DNA of 64,000 nt from Paralithodes platypus (Eukaryota; Arthropoda; Malacostraca; Decapoda; Lithodidae). The notes under the pieces are model-generated. The model did not search any database. It saw only the letters and a program-made list of their open reading frames with translations, and had not been told where the DNA came from. Shown here piece after piece: positions 63,639 through 64,000 of the stretch. Numbering within the stretch: the stretch's first letter is position 1; the number at the start of each line of letters is the position of its first letter. The position numbers and the translations under genes were made by a program. The stretch is taken from assembly GCA_032716605.1 (NCBI GenBank), contig JAVRFV010002311.1:2676492-2740491 (forward strand), given 5' to 3'.

Positions 63639-63955
63639 CAGTAGAGTAGGGGCTCACATAGAACGTGTTCGCATAGAACGCCGACCTAAAATATTGTTCC
63701 CAAATTTTCGTTAGGAACGAATGTGATCATATAGAACGATTTCGCCATCAAAGTAGGGCAAATCCGAGTAGTTCTCATATAGAGCCGAAATATCGTACAA
63801 AACGTACAAAATATCGTACGCTCCTGACGGAAATTTACGCTTACAGCGAACATTGACCATATTGGGCCACCAAAATGCCGCGATCACATAGAACGAAATC
63901 ACATAGAACGGCCTCGTTTATCAACCAATTTCTCGTTCTATGTGAGACCCTATTG
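63639..63955. mobile_element. MITE with CTCACATAGAACG inverted ends
   Basis: The left end CAGTAGAGTAGGGGCTCACA-TAGAACG is inverted at the right as CGTTCTATGTGAGACCCTATTG. The motif CATAGAACG is repeated several more times inside. About 317 bp, no coding capacity. TA follows on the right; the left flank is GA. Confidence 0.7.
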
Positions 63956-64000
63956 TATTTATTTTAAGCTTGATAAAGATCTAGGGAGGAAACTAAACAA

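Overview
This is a eukaryotic window: there are split exons with GT/AG borders, no operons, and about half of the sequence can be assigned to transposable elements. Dense non-LTR retrotransposons, SINEs with microsatellite tails, a BEL/Pao LTR element and dispersed GGCCTA-like motifs fit an arthropod, most likely a decapod crustacean. The organism assignment is inference.

Host genes. All convincing host exons lie on the minus strand. Two exons of a lipase maturation factor (LMF) gene (63281-63455, 61064-61214) join in perfect phase. A kinesin-motor-like exon (33621-33714) carries an internal frameshift. Three phase-compatible exons of an unrecognised gene lie at 26202-25940, 25597-25517 and 23402-23223. 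An exon resembling the PARN/PNLDC1 poly(A)-ribonuclease family lies at 19947-20068.

Retrotransposons, with labels used only in this annotation. LINE-A: RT, (TAGA)n tail; 936-1384, 35220-36423, 42580-43769, 58961-59116, decayed 46105-46240. LINE-B: 57433-60193, split by a LINE-A copy. LINE-C: PHD-like finger, endonuclease (EN), RT, (AAC)n tail; 3158-5376, 48272-54222, 54223-57432. LINE-D: CR1/jockey-like 3' pieces and one RT piece. LINE-E: (ACTGTAAGA)n tail. One L2/CR1-like element (37391-40346) has a 919-codon open frame. A defective BEL/Pao element occupies 12820-17758. SINE-C shares its 3' end with LINE-C, and SINE-B is spread across the window.

DNA elements. There is a hAT-type MITE with an 8-bp target duplication, TTAA-flanked and TA-flanked MITEs, and several foldbacks.

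The most interesting object is at 50354-53573. It is a 3,220-bp unit bounded by about 340-bp terminal inverted repeats and a 3-bp target duplication (TAC), inserted in LINE-C. Its only gene encodes a long protein with a complete FEN1/XPG-like nuclease active site, followed after one in-frame TAG by a CXC cysteine cluster. No DDE or tyrosine transposase is visible. It is a candidate for a transposon class that uses a flap-type nuclease.

Nested insertions allow relative dating. SINE-C and the nuclease element entered LINE-C, LINE-A entered LINE-B, and the L2-like LINE entered SINE-C.
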